64,000 nucleotides of DNA, taken from the NCBI GenBank assembly GCA_018136815.1, contig CM030931.1:726511-790510 (forward strand), in the 5' to 3' direction. Below the pieces are notes generated by a model. It was not told where the DNA came from and did no database searches. It saw only the letters and a program-made list of their open reading frames with translations. A program made the translations under genes and the position numbers. Origin of the DNA: Isochrysis galbana (lineage: Eukaryota; Haptophyta; Isochrysidales; Isochrysidaceae). Each line of letters begins with the position of its first letter. Within the stretch, counting starts at the first letter, position 1. Below, piece by piece: positions 9,692-19,414 of the stretch.

Positions 9692-9966
9692 TCATCTTTA
9701 CGACCAGCTTCCACGGCGCTTATCACGCCTCCAGCAATGACCGCGCTCACCGCCAGAGCACCCGCGATCCAGCCGAGAGGGTTCCAGAAATCGGCGGCGG
9801 CAAACGCGCCAAGGCTAGCGGCAGCTCCTTCAAAACCTAAAGCGACAGCACCAGCTTCAAGAGCCCCAACAGTCGCACCCACAGCCGCCTCCGTAGCTAT
9901 CCCGATTGATTCGGCGGCAGCTGCTTGCAGGGCTGTGCCGCTAACAACGCCCGTCACAGTAGCCAC
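9688..9966 (-). CDS. Small Gly/Ala-rich hydrophobic protein
   Basis: About 92 residues with two hydrophobic stretches, including FWNPLGWIAGALAVSAVI, and a charged C-terminus (GRKDD). It is rich in Ala and Gly like minor virion membrane proteins, but I cannot assign a family. The displayed frame starts at GTG (9966). It stays open upstream over the polymerase 3' end, so the true start may be further upstream. It lies directly downstream of the truncated polymerase and overlaps it by 13 bases in another frame. A deletion that removed the polymerase palm could have brought the two together. Confidence 0.45.
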   Translation of the reverse strand: MATVTGVVSGTALQAAAAESIGIATEAAVGATVGALEAGAVALGFEGAAASLGAFAAADFWNPLGWIAGALAVSAVIAGGVISAVEAGRKDD

Positions 9967-12900
9967 GCCATCGCTAGCGCCCAGAGCCTTGGCGCCCTCA
10001 TCATCACCCTCCCTCCTACGTTTGCTTGAGCGATAAAGTCTCTAGGGAGCCCTCGGAGCTCGCAGACACCACGATAGACCCCCTCGTCTTGATAATAGCG
10101 ATCGGCTATGCTGGCTACGCTGACATGACTATGCACGTCGATATCAAACCCCTCCAGCATCATTTGCTGGTATTTCTCGAACCCCTCCCTCAGCACTTGC
10201 GTGTCGATGTCACAGTATCGAGCGCTGTATTTGGTCATGTCGAAATAGCCCGGCGACACTTCGCAATCCCACTCTTTCAGATTTTTGAATAGCGTCACCC
10301 GATCGTCCCTTGCCTTTATCCCCTTCTCCTCCGCGACCTCTGCCTCCTTCTCCGCCTCCCTCGCCTTCTCCTCCAATCGCTCGGCCTTCCGCACGAGCGC
10401 CTGAGTCCCTACCACGTCCGCCTCGGACCTCGCCGCCGTTGCTGCGGCTCTCGCTCGCACGGCATTGCGAGCCTTTCCGGCCCATGCCGCGCCTCGCCCT
10501 TTGACCTCGCGTAGAAGCTTCTCGCGTGAGACGATGCCTTTTAGACGGAAGACAAGGTCATTGGTCATCATGTTGTGCGGCATGAACTCCTTGCTCTGAC
10601 CCAGCTTGAACATTTCTCCGAATTTGCTGAGCGGGTGAGGTATCAGCTTTAGCGTATCGATGAAGAACAGCTCGATACTTCTAGGTTTTATTTCATCATT
10701 AACCTCATGATCGAAATCGATGTATTTCGCATGGGCGCTGTATATGTCAGTACCTTTTTCGACTGTATCAAAGCGAATTAGATATGGCAGCAACTGCGAC
10801 AAATCATACGTTAAATTGTGAACGTGAACGCGAGCTTTGAGAGTCGTTTTATCCTCGAAGTCCCTCGGACCGAAATTGGGGTTAGCCCTATCGATTATCC
10901 ACGAAAGTGCTGCCTTGACTGGGTCGGTGTGTGTATTCACGGTTGCGCTAAATGTAGGTCCTCCGCCTCCTTGAGACACCGAAATCGCATACAGTTGATG
11001 CTTGCCATAGGGGGATGTCTCTGTATCTAGATAGAAGTCTCCATGCATACTGCAATTGCGTGTGCTCTTTTTGATCTCATCAAGCTGCTGCTGGTGGCAT
11101 AGCCCTAGGCGATGGAATTTTTTGTAAAGCCGCTCGGCTTCCTCCTTGTTAATATCCACGAGCTTGGCCATCTTGGAGCGGATTAAAGCCCTCTGCTTCT
11201 CCCAAAACTTCTGCTCCTTGTCATCGAACTCGCCCATATCGTTATACCTGCGTAGCAGTGGAAATAGAGTCGTTTTGTGAGGCTTTGCTGTAAATGGCAT
11301 ATGAATTCCGTGCCTCACCTCCAGATTCATCGATATCTTCTCACAGATCGAGCTAGCTTCATCGTAGTGATCACCATACAGCATTAGTCCATCGAACATC
11401 AGAGTGCATACACTCATATCTAGCTCGCTCTGTACATAGTCAACGGTGTCTAGCAAGAACTCATTTTCATAGTGACAAATGATCAGGTTGAACAATGATC
11501 CCTTACGATTCGGACCGTCTCGAGCCTGGTTGTCGAACTCGCGAGCAATGTCGAGATCACACACCTTCTCGCGAATGTTTTGAAGCTCTTCGAAGAAGTC
11601 CTCGCTGATACCCTTCGGGCAGCGGTTGTGCGAGTTGATGGCCTCTAGGATCAGCTTCTTGGACCCTTCGCCCATCACCTCATAAACAGCTTGGCGATTG
11701 TCGATGAAGTACTCCATGAAGGGACATTCGATACCCTCCTTTTTACACAGCCACACGATTATCCGAGGGTGGGCGTTGGACATGTCCAGATCAGTCGTCT
11801 TGCGACCTAGGAGGAGGCCTCTGATGTCGCTCTTGACCCCTTGCACGCCCCTGTTAGCAAACAGCCGGCCACCGAACTCTTCCTTATCTCCAGCCCTCTT
11901 CGAGAAGCTGTATTCAACCGAGCCATGCCCCTTCCCAATACGTTTTCGAGCATATTCTACATGTTCGCGCGCCTCCTCTTTGTTTTCGCACCCCATCAAC
12001 TCCACTATTTCGTCGGTGCTTGTGTGAGTGAGAGCTGCCACGCCGGCAGGGTCAAGCACCTCAAACAGTTGCGCTACATAGCTCCGATTAAACATCATAC
12101 CATGTTTGAATCTAGCGTCGTCCTCTAGAACGTCCAATTCGGCGAAGTTGCTTCGGTCCATACCTCGCCAGGCGATGTGTTTGTAAATGCGCTCGTCGGA
12201 CGCAGTGAGCGGCTTGAGTAGGTCCGGGATCTCACGCATTAGTTTGAGCAGCTCCCAAGTATCGAGCCCTGGGCGCTCTTTGCTGATGCGCCTATCATTC
12301 GTTCTGAATTCCCACCACCGATCCTTCTCTCTGAGACTTTCCCAATTCTTGAGCGCAAAGCTCGCGATGTCAGTCTCGAAAATCGGGATATAGTGCGAGT
12401 CAATCAATCCTATTTTGATTATTTTTGGTCCTTTCCCGAATCTAACTAAGTTTTTATCGTTCAGCGTCCTTATTTGCAGTTGGATTTCGTCCGATTCACC
12501 GATAAGATCTTTGATGTTAGCCCTTGAAATGCGAGAGCGCATGAAGCGACGCTTTATGCTTTCAATGAGATTGGCGGGCACCCCCGACTCCTCAAGTGCG
12601 TTGATAAGACATGGCGTGTTGTGATTTTCTGCGTCGGTGTGACGCTCATACACCTGGATGCGCTCCAATATGGGCAGGATGTGCTGCCTGAATTCGTGGC
12701 ATCCAAATACATTCAAATTGATGTACCACTTGAAAAACTCACCATTGGGGCGGCTCCAATTGAAGTTGCTCGGATGGTGCACATCTCGGATACTGAGGGA
12801 CACTGGACCACTGGCCATCTTCATCATCGCTTCGACCTCTTCGTAATCGCTCTCGTATTGTTCACCCTCCTCTGCATCATAACCATTTTCCAAACGATCG

Positions 12901-13193
12901 AGAAAAGTTGGTGTCAGTGTCCAGTATTTTGACATGATCGTCTTGTTCTTGCCTTTGCCAGTCGGTATCTCCATCTGCACAATGTATTTATTTTGAATGA
13001 CCTGCTCTGCATATCTATTCTTTAACACGTAAGCAATCTGAGCGGCGCTGTCCACAATATATCGTTCGTTAGCTGCAGGCTTGCTTGTTCGACTCGAAAG
13101 GTCGCGTCTCCATCGCCTCTCTTCACGTCGGGTAAAGCTCATGTCCGACGCTCCGTAGCGATACTCTGTGAGGGTTGTCTGTCTGAGTGCCAT
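9954..13193 (-). CDS. TV-Pol module fused to protein-primed PolB exonuclease, no B palm
   Basis: A 1079-residue protein with two halves. Around residues 467-610 are polymerase motifs of the TV-Pol type (transposon/viral relatives of family A): DLDMSNAHPRI as motif A, the helix KKLILEAINSHN as motif B, TLMFDGLMLYGD as motif C. From about residue 718 comes a family B protein-primed exonuclease: DFYLDTETSP (Exo I), HNLTYDLSQLLPY (Exo II), the DTLKLIPHPLSKFGEMFKL segment and YSARYCDIDTQVL (Exo III). A long charged helical insert (about 890-965) separates Exo II from Exo III. The frame reaches NVGGRVM, where the B-family palm begins, then stops 16 codons later. The YxxSLYP, K-NSxYG and DTDS palm motifs are missing. 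Either the B polymerase was cut off by deletion, or a working TV-Pol has gained a proofreading exonuclease. The long intact frame favours function. Confidence 0.75.
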   Translation of the reverse strand: MALRQTTLTEYRYGASDMSFTRREERRWRRDLSSRTSKPAANERYIVDSAAQIAYVLKNRYAEQVIQNKYIVQMEIPTGKGKNKTIMSKYWTLTPTFLDRLENGYDAEEGEQYESDYEEVEAMMKMASGPVSLSIRDVHHPSNFNWSRPNGEFFKWYINLNVFGCHEFRQHILPILERIQVYERHTDAENHNTPCLINALEESGVPANLIESIKRRFMRSRISRANIKDLIGESDEIQLQIRTLNDKNLVRFGKGPKIIKIGLIDSHYIPIFETDIASFALKNWESLREKDRWWEFRTNDRRISKERPGLDTWELLKLMREIPDLLKPLTASDERIYKHIAWRGMDRSNFAELDVLEDDARFKHGMMFNRSYVAQLFEVLDPAGVAALTHTSTDEIVELMGCENKEEAREHVEYARKRIGKGHGSVEYSFSKRAGDKEEFGGRLFANRGVQGVKSDIRGLLLGRKTTDLDMSNAHPRIIVWLCKKEGIECPFMEYFIDNRQAVYEVMGEGSKKLILEAINSHNRCPKGISEDFFEELQNIREKVCDLDIAREFDNQARDGPNRKGSLFNLIICHYENEFLLDTVDYVQSELDMSVCTLMFDGLMLYGDHYDEASSICEKISMNLEVRHGIHMPFTAKPHKTTLFPLLRRYNDMGEFDDKEQKFWEKQRALIRSKMAKLVDINKEEAERLYKKFHRLGLCHQQQLDEIKKSTRNCSMHGDFYLDTETSPYGKHQLYAISVSQGGGGPTFSATVNTHTDPVKAALSWIIDRANPNFGPRDFEDKTTLKARVHVHNLTYDLSQLLPYLIRFDTVEKGTDIYSAHAKYIDFDHEVNDEIKPRSIELFFIDTLKLIPHPLSKFGEMFKLGQSKEFMPHNMMTNDLVFRLKGIVSREKLLREVKGRGAAWAGKARNAVRARAAATAARSEADVVGTQALVRKAERLEEKAREAEKEAEVAEEKGIKARDDRVTLFKNLKEWDCEVSPGYFDMTKYSARYCDIDTQVLREGFEKYQQMMLEGFDIDVHSHVSVASIADRYYQDEGVYRGVCELRGLPRDFIAQANVGGRVMMRAPRLWALAMAWLL

Positions 13194-13228
13194 GATGGGT
13201 TGGTGCTTGTCTGATATAGGCTGCAGAA

Positions 13229-13327
13229 ATTTTTTGCTCGCGTCTCCACTTTTGGTAGAAGTTAAAAAGTGGGTGGGTGGGTGGGTGGGTGGTGTCTACC
13301 CTATGGCACAGAAAAAAAATTCTCGCG
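13229..13327 (-). promoter_or_regulatory. Candidate promoter region of the polymerase gene
   Basis: On the minus strand two related blocks precede the ATG at 13193. One at about 13229-13250 reads GACGCGAGCAAAAAATTTCT and one at about 13305-13329 reads GACGCGAGAATTTTTTTTCT. Both share CGCGAG, an A/T tract and TTTCTG with the block before the SSB-like gene. The distance from the nearer block to the ATG is about 36 bp. The role is inferred from repetition and position only. Confidence 0.4.
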
Positions 13328-13349
13328 TCCCCACCCTTCGTGGACCGTC

Positions 13350-14031
13350 ACCACCCCCTTCGTGGACCCTCCCCGCCCTTCCCCCGGCTGCGTGCGGCTG
13401 CGTGCGGCTGCGTGCGGCTGCGTGCGGCTGCGTGCGGCTGCGTGCGGGGCGCCTCTCTCAGGACACCTGCGGCACACGCGGGACCACCTTCGTGGACCAC
13501 ACACACCACAGGTGCGCTGCGTCGATACATACATGCACCAACCGAAGAGCAGCAGAGACCGGGCGAGGCACGCGGGCGGGCGAGGCAGGCGGAACAGGCG
13601 AGGCAGGCGGAACAGGCGAGGCGGAACAGGCGAGGCAGGACAGGCGAGGCAGGACAGGCGGGGCAGGCGGGGGGCGGGCGAGGCGGGCAGGACAGGACGT
13701 GCTGGTCCACGAAGGTGCTGGACATGAGGAGGTGCCAGATGGGGGACACATAGCAGTAGGGGGAGGACATGAAACTATATTAATAGCATGCGGAACCCTC
13801 CTTGCGCTAAACCACTTACCGTGCCCCACTGGTACGGCCGCCTGACCTCAGGGTCGCGCGATCGAACCCAGGTCGGACCTCACCTCTAGCTCAGCAATTT
13901 TTTTTCCTCGCGGCCCCAACCCTAACCCTAGCCCCGGACCACTAACCCTAATCTCGAATGACAGGCTTCAGATGGGCCCCCTCGAGGCACTTCGATCTAC
14001 TGTACCAAATCCCCCACTTCCTCTATCTACT
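13350..14031 (-). repeat. Right terminal inverted repeat
   Basis: This is the reverse complement of the left TIR, with only about six 10-bp tandem units (13385-13447) against about 17 on the left. It ends CTCTATCTACT at 14031, followed by the rest of the interrupted LTR (CCTTATCGTCCGGACGG). Confidence 0.9.
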
Positions 14032-15247
14032 CCTTATCGTCCGGACGGGTGTGGTACCCCCTGTCTCTTCGATCGTCGCGCACTATTCTTATAGTTCGTC
14101 GTTCGTCGTTCGTCGTTCGTCGTTCGTCGTTCGTTCTTCGATTCTCGATTCTCGATTCTCATCGTTCCGCGTCCTTATCGTTCTTCGTTTCTCGTTCTCG
14201 ATTCTCGATTCTCGTCGTTCCGCGTTCTTCGTTTCTCGTTCTCGATTCTCGATTCCCGTCGTTCCGCGTTCTCATCGGTCCTCGATTGTTCGTAAGTTCT
14301 TGGTGCGTCGCTCATCACGTCTTCTGTCTTGGTTCGGCGTTAGGCGCGCGGCTCTCCCTCCATTCGGATTTATTGTTTCATTCGCTCTTCAGATTTATTG
14401 TTTCATTCGCTCTTCGGATTTATTCGCTCTTCGCTCTTGGCTCATTCGGTCTCGTTCAGGATTGCTCTTCTGCCTTTCTCGTGGCTTGCTTGGAGCTCTC
14501 CGATGTCCGATGTCCGTTAGGTTCTCTTCTTTCCTCGCGGGACGCTCGATCCTAGCAGGGGGGTGTCGCATTCGCGAATCGACACTCGTTAGGCTTCGCT
14601 CTTCTCTTCGTCGTTCGGTATTTATCGTTATAATTCTCTCGTTCTCGTTCTCGGTCAAAAGCTTCGCTTGGATGCATGGGATCGTGGGTTGTGGAGCGCC
14701 CTCTCTCTTCCTCTCGAAAGAGAAGGGAAGTTTCCCCACCTTTCTTCCTCCCAGGCGCCTCGCAGATAGGTTTAATTCGCTATCTCCCCTGCGGTTCTTT
14801 ATCTGCTTCTGGGGGCAATCAGGTTTAATTTGCGACCTCTTCGCATCTCCCCCTTAGGCACATCGCACTCCTTTCGTCTTTCGTCTTATTTGGTAGGTCT
14901 CTTGGAATCCTGCGTAGCAAGATTGCCCCTCGATTCCGTTATGGTGCGATTCCCGTTCCAGACAAGATCGCCGACAGATCGCCCTTTGATCGTCGTCCGT
15001 TGTTGTCTGATCGGAGTGTTTGGGTTTGATTTCAGTCGAGTTATGTGAGAAAGTCGTGGGGCGAGAGTCGGGGTGTTTTCCTGGGTGTCGTTGTCCGTCG
15101 TCCTGTCGTCAGTCGTCATCCGTCGTCGCTCTCGCTCTCGTCGCTCTCGCTCTCGTAACACTCGTACCCAACAAACTCGCCTCGCCTCGCCAGCCCCTGC
15201 CATCACAGCCCTCCTCTCACTCGCCCTCGCCTCTTGCCGCTCGTTCC
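14032..15247 (+). repeat. Ty3/gypsy LTR, right part, and leader (copy B)
   Basis: It resumes the LTR cut at 7382 (CGTCCGGACGGGTGTGG) and includes tandem GTTCGTCGTTC and CTCGATTCTCGATTC runs at 14095-14290. The block from GTGTCGCATTCGCGAATCG (14563) is shared with copies A and C, and a CGTCGTC-rich leader precedes the gag-like ATG. No primer-binding site could be assigned with confidence. Confidence 0.75.
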
Positions 15248-15811
15248 ATGTCGTTCTCGCCGCCGTCCTCGCCCTCGCTCAAGCCCGCCTGCCCGCCTTC
15301 CTCTGCTGACGGGCTTCAGCCCGTCATCGTCTCCGAAGCCGTCTCCTCAGCCGCGCCTGCCGCCGGCTTGCCACCTTCCTCATTGCCCTCAGGCCCTAAG
15401 GGCCATCCCAATTCGTCAGATTGCCGTGACTGTCTGTGTGGCCCCAGCGTATTTGGTGTCTGGCGGGGCCCCCCATTCAGGTGGATCATCGAAATCGGGC
15501 ACGAAGCACGAAGCGCGGCCGGCATCGGTTGGAAGTTGGGCTCTCCGGGCCTCCCTAGGCGACGTCAGACGCCAACGTCCAACGTTCAAAGGGTGCCACG
15601 GATGGCTGATTTCGACGAGGTTTCGGCGCGCGGCTTGCCCGATTGGCGTGACTGTGCGGGTGGCCCCAGTGTATTTGGTGTCTCGCGGCCCCCCCCACAT
15701 GAATGGATCGTCGAAATCGCGCACGCAGCGCGCCCGGAATCAGTTCGAAGTTGGGCTCTCCGGGCCTCACTCGGAGACGTTGGACGTTCAATGGGCTCAG
15801 CGGATGGCTGA
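15248..15811 (+). pseudogene. Gag-like N-terminus, truncated (copy B)
   Basis: The frame starts with a Ser/Pro-rich sequence (MSFSPPSSPSLKPACPPSS) almost identical to copy C at 21587 for about 55 codons. It then diverges completely at about 15415, where a tandem repeat begins. The rest of the 187-codon frame reflects the repeat and not the gag protein. It is a broken retrotransposon start. Confidence 0.65.
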
Positions 15812-15895
15812 TTTCGACGAGGTTTCGGCGCGCGTCCCGCCCGATTGGCGTGAGTGTGCGGGTGGCCCCTGTGTATCTGGTGTCTGGCGGGGCCG
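15419..15895. repeat. Tandem repeat, about 200-220-bp unit, 2.2 copies
   Basis: Units start at 15419, 15641 and 15843 with GATTG(C/G)CGTGA(C/G)TGTG. Each carries TTGGTGTCT-CGGGGCC, ATGGATCGTCGAAATCG, AAGTTGGGCTCTCCGGGCC and GATTTCGACGAGGTTTCGGC. The third unit is cut after about 53 bp. The units are diverged by substitutions and small indels, so the duplication is not very recent. It has no protein match I recognise. Confidence 0.85.
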
Positions 15896-15905
15896 GGTCT
15901 GAGGC

Positions 15906-16488
15906 CCAAAGGACATCGAATATGAATATGTGCTAGATGGGTATAATTTTCCGGGGTTTCTACCGCTTTACTTTGTTGTATTTCCTCAATCCTAGCTATC
16001 TCATTTTTACACCCTTAAAGAAGTTAAAAAATAGTGTTTGACCGCCCTACCTAGACCTTGTTGCCTCCTAGCGCCCGGCACTACCAATGCTAGGGGGGCC
16101 TTCGTTTGTTAGGCCTAGGCCCCCCTAGCTAGGGTTAGAATGGCCCTGAGAGGGTTAGGATTAGCATGGACCTCGACCCTAGAAGCCAGAATCTTCAAAA
16201 AATTAAGTCGTCTTCTATTTGGATGCGTTGAATCTGCAACGAGTGGGCCAAACCAAAACCAAAACAACGACGCATGCGTCCCGCCGCCAACAAACAAGTG
16301 GACAATCCATCATTCGCCCAACGGTGATACGCGACTATTGCAGAATATCGACCCCGTCCATGCTGCGTGCGCAATTGAACACTTTCACGTCAGGATATGA
16401 CATGACGCGCACCATGTGACAACCACATCCAACAAACATCGTCGGCATCTAGCCTCTAGCGTTGTGTCAGCTGCATTCTAACTCCCAT
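15906..16488. other. Intergenic with an isolated R3 terminal motif
   Basis: No gene is seen. At 16035-16049 the minus strand carries TAGGGCGGTCAAACA followed by a T-run and TTAAC, the same terminal motif as the R3 copies at 2179 and 26559. The right half is the 3' flank of the FolD-type gene. Confidence 0.5.
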
Positions 16489-18571
16489 CTATTCAGACTG
16501 CTGTGGCGTCGATGACGCGGTTTTGGTACGGCGCAAGGGGATGCGGGGCAAGCCGAGTGAGGCACGTGTCAAATTGAGCGTGTTCTTCAATAGCATAGCG
16601 ATGGTCATGGGCCCGACGCCTGCGATTCAGAAGGACACGAGATCAAATTTGTTGACGCGTCTAGACTACTACAAGGTGCTTGCTCGCTCTCGACCGCGCA
16701 TCCACAGGAGCGGCATCACCTCCAGGAACAGGAGTAATGGCCCCAGCAACGTGGCGGGCCCCCTCGAAATCAACGTCACCACAAAGTTTGTAGCCACGCT
16801 TGTCATCCGGAGCTGGCTTCGAGTTGACGCCAACATCGATAACCGTGGCACCGGGCTTGATCCAATCTGCCTTAACCTGTGTTGGGCATCATCGCGAGAC
16901 TCAGAAGGCTATAGGCACCAAGAAGGGCGGCCACGAGGCAACGAATCAGTCATCGCTTTACACTACCGTCCTGTTGGCGACCGCGGTGAGCAACACCACA
17001 CGTGGTCTGCCTTCCATAGCACCCTGATGGCACATGATGTGTCCGATTGGCTTGGACGTGGGGTCACATCTGCACCCCAAGGGCACGGCAACTCACACAC
17101 GCACGCACCATTTCGGCCCGTCCAATCGCTGCAATGATGATGTCAGCCCTCCTGCAATGACCCGGAAGGTCGTTGGTGCGCGAATGGCAGGTGGTCACAG
17201 TAGCGTCCATCGACTGGAGCAGGTGTGCGACGGGCATGCCGACGATATTGGAGCGACCAAGAACCACAACTTCTTTGCCGGCGACCTCGATATTGGAACG
17301 CTGCAACAACTCGACGCATCCCGCCGGCGTGCAGCTAAGAGGCGTAGCATGGCAAGGCAGCGCGCGTCAAATGGCTCTCGGCATGCAGAGGCAGGCAGGC
17401 AAGCACGAGGGTGACCCAATTGAACAAGCAGTCAATCAGGCTCAGGTAGCTCCCTGTGTCGGCTAGGCCCTTATGGGAACACACTCACGGAAGCGCCATC
17501 GGCGGCTGACCACCTCGCAAGCACATGCGGCCAATATTCTCCGAGGAAAAGCCGTCAACATCCTTGGATACGAGGATGGACTCGAGCACCTACCACACAT
17601 AGGTGTGAACAATCATGACTGAGCTGTCATGGAGCAAGGAGTGAGATGGCGCGTTGTGTGGTATGATGATGCTGCGGAAAGAGAGTGAGGGATGAGTGGC
17701 GATGAGGTCATGTAAGGACATTATCCATTGAGTTATCGTGCATGAGTTGAACTCGTGCCCGTAAGCATACCTTGGCCTCATCAATGTGTCGGGGCAAAGG
17801 CAATTGCACGAGAATACCGTGAACCTTGGGGTCCTTATTCAGCTCAGCAACACATTGCAGGAGCTCATCCTTCAATGTCAGAAAAGCAGGGATGTGGGAT
17901 GAGTTGACACCATCTTGCGACAGCCCGCTCAGAACTGTTGGCTCATCCGCCACGTCCTACACGCCTCAGCGCTCGCTCGGTTTCTCTCCACTTCGATTGA
18001 GTCGCTCGTGGATCCGAGGGCTTCATGGTAGCTGAACGATGATTTCGTCTGCGCACGCATGGAAGTGACTCTGCGAGCCGCGTGCGCCACACGCGTCGGC
18101 TCGACGTGACGGGCGCACCTGGGTGACACTCTCCTCGAAGGTTTTGTCGACCGAGTAGAATCCCACCTCGGCGGCGGCCTTCTTCTTCATCCGGACATAG
18201 GTGGCCGAGTCGGTCCGGTTGCCAACGAGCACAACGGCGAGGCCTGGCGTGACGCCGTGAGTCTGCTTGAGCTCGTCTGCGGCGGTCTTGATCTCTGCGC
18301 GGACTGTCGCCGCAATCGCCTTGCCGTCGATGATGCGTGCGCCTTCCTCGCAGCCCACCGAGGGAGAGCCAGCTGTCTCTGCAGGAGAGGGGGCGAGCAT
18401 CGAGGCGGAGACTGTGAGGGGACGTGAGAGGGAGTAGGCGACGGAGCCCGCGAGAGAGAGCGGGCGGATGGCGATGCCGTCACGCCCGTGCAGCCCGGCG
18501 TGCACGCCCAGCGCGACGCTCGCGCCGAGGGAGCCCGCGAGCGCGAGCCGCAGCGTGCGCAGTCGCAGCAT
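16489..18571 (-). CDS. folD: Methylene-THF dehydrogenase/cyclohydrolase, organellar type, six exons
   Basis: Interconverts methylene-, methenyl- and formyl-tetrahydrofolate, using NAD(P). Exons on the minus strand: 18571-18119, 17869-17771, 17589-17489, 17334-17109, 16876-16720, 16619-16489. All introns are GT-AG and phases agree, giving 388 residues. Diagnostic motifs: YVRMKKKAA with the catalytic Yxxx[37 protein letters not shown] for the dinucleotide, [13 protein letters not shown] and [18 protein letters not shown]. About 75 N-terminal residues, Arg/Ala/Leu-rich, precede the domain (which starts near [12 protein letters not shown]) and look like a mitochondrial or plastid transit peptide. 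The PVPGGVGPMT motif is split by the last intron. It is divergent from the RING gene, with about 840 bp between the starts. Confidence 0.92.
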
Positions 18572-19414
18572 CGCTGGCGCGCCGCCGCCGCCGCTCGAGC
18601 TGAGAGTGGGGAGGGAGCGGGGGGGGGGGGGGCAGGGGGGAGAGGTTTCTTTACTTTCAGAGTTGATGAACAGAAGAGAAAGAAAAGAGTGAGAAGAGAG
18701 AATAGGACAAAATTGTGAGGCGGAGACTCATAATACTCCAAGCAGTAATAGAGAAGAAAGGGATCACGAGATGGAGAGAGAGAAGAGAAATAGGAATTGG
18801 AGACGACCTCGAGAGAGAGAGATCAGAGTAAATACGCGAGGTATGAAGTTTAGGCCCGGCCCCTCTCGGACAGACTGGACACACTGCGGCGCCGAGAGGA
18901 GAGAGAGAGAGAGAGAGTCAGTGCGAGATGAGGGGGGGTGGGGAAAAAACGATGAAAGTGGCGCGCGGGACTTCATGATATGGGACGCGGCGGCGGCCCA
19001 GAAGTCCGAAACAACGCTGGGAGGAGAGGTAAAGAAGGCTCCCCGCTTCCTGGTTGAATCTCTTCCTCTCTACTTTACCTTCCCTCTCTCTCTTCGTTCT
19101 TCTCTCTCCTGAGAGGGTGACGGCGGCGGCCCCCCCAGGTATTCCATACAACAATAGTCCCACCCGGATAGAAGGATAGAAAGGCGAATAAACCGTAGAG
19201 CGCGCTCGTCCACTCCCTGCCGCTGTCTCCCCCCATCCACCCAAAGCTCTCCTCTCTCCCTAGGCTCTCCTCTCTTCCTAAGCTCTTCTCTCCCGCCGCC
19301 AAGCTCTCCGCCCTTACTTCTCCACCTTTGTGCACCAGCACGCGCCCCACCGCGCCGCACTCGACCGCCTCCACGACACCTCCCCTCCCCACCCTCCCCC
19401 AAAAGCGTTGGCGG
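18572..19414. other. Shared upstream region of two divergent genes
   Basis: The gap lies between the folD start (minus) and the RING gene start (plus). It has a G-run at 18620-18632, GA-rich tracts (18660-18920) and CT-rich tracts toward the RING gene. A bidirectional promoter is likely from the layout; no TATA box could be assigned. Confidence 0.45.

Larger units (their letters stand above)
7383..14031. mobile_element. Capsid-less polinton-like element with long TIRs
   Basis: The 6.65-kb unit is bounded by inverted repeats (7383-8176 and 13350-14031) and inserted in a gypsy LTR. Gene order: GIY-YIG nuclease (+), SSB-like protein (+), DUF5754-like protein (+), hydrophobic protein (-), TV-Pol/B-type exonuclease protein (-). 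These are replication-type genes known from polinton-like viruses, virophages and large DNA viruses. Major and minor capsid proteins, packaging ATPase, maturation protease and integrase are all missing. It may be a derivative that replicates as a linear molecule and depends on other elements for integration, or a decayed virus relic. The coding frames other than the polymerase 3' end look intact, which suggests recent activity. No clear target-site duplication is visible: only CC is shared at the two junctions. Confidence 0.82.

Noticed and set aside
10210..10504. Small frames within the polymerase gene
   Set aside because: Shadows over the charged helical insert of the 1079-residue protein.
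7383..14031. Full polinton or virophage
   Set aside because: No capsid, ATPase, protease or retroviral-type integrase frame was found on either strand inside the TIRs.
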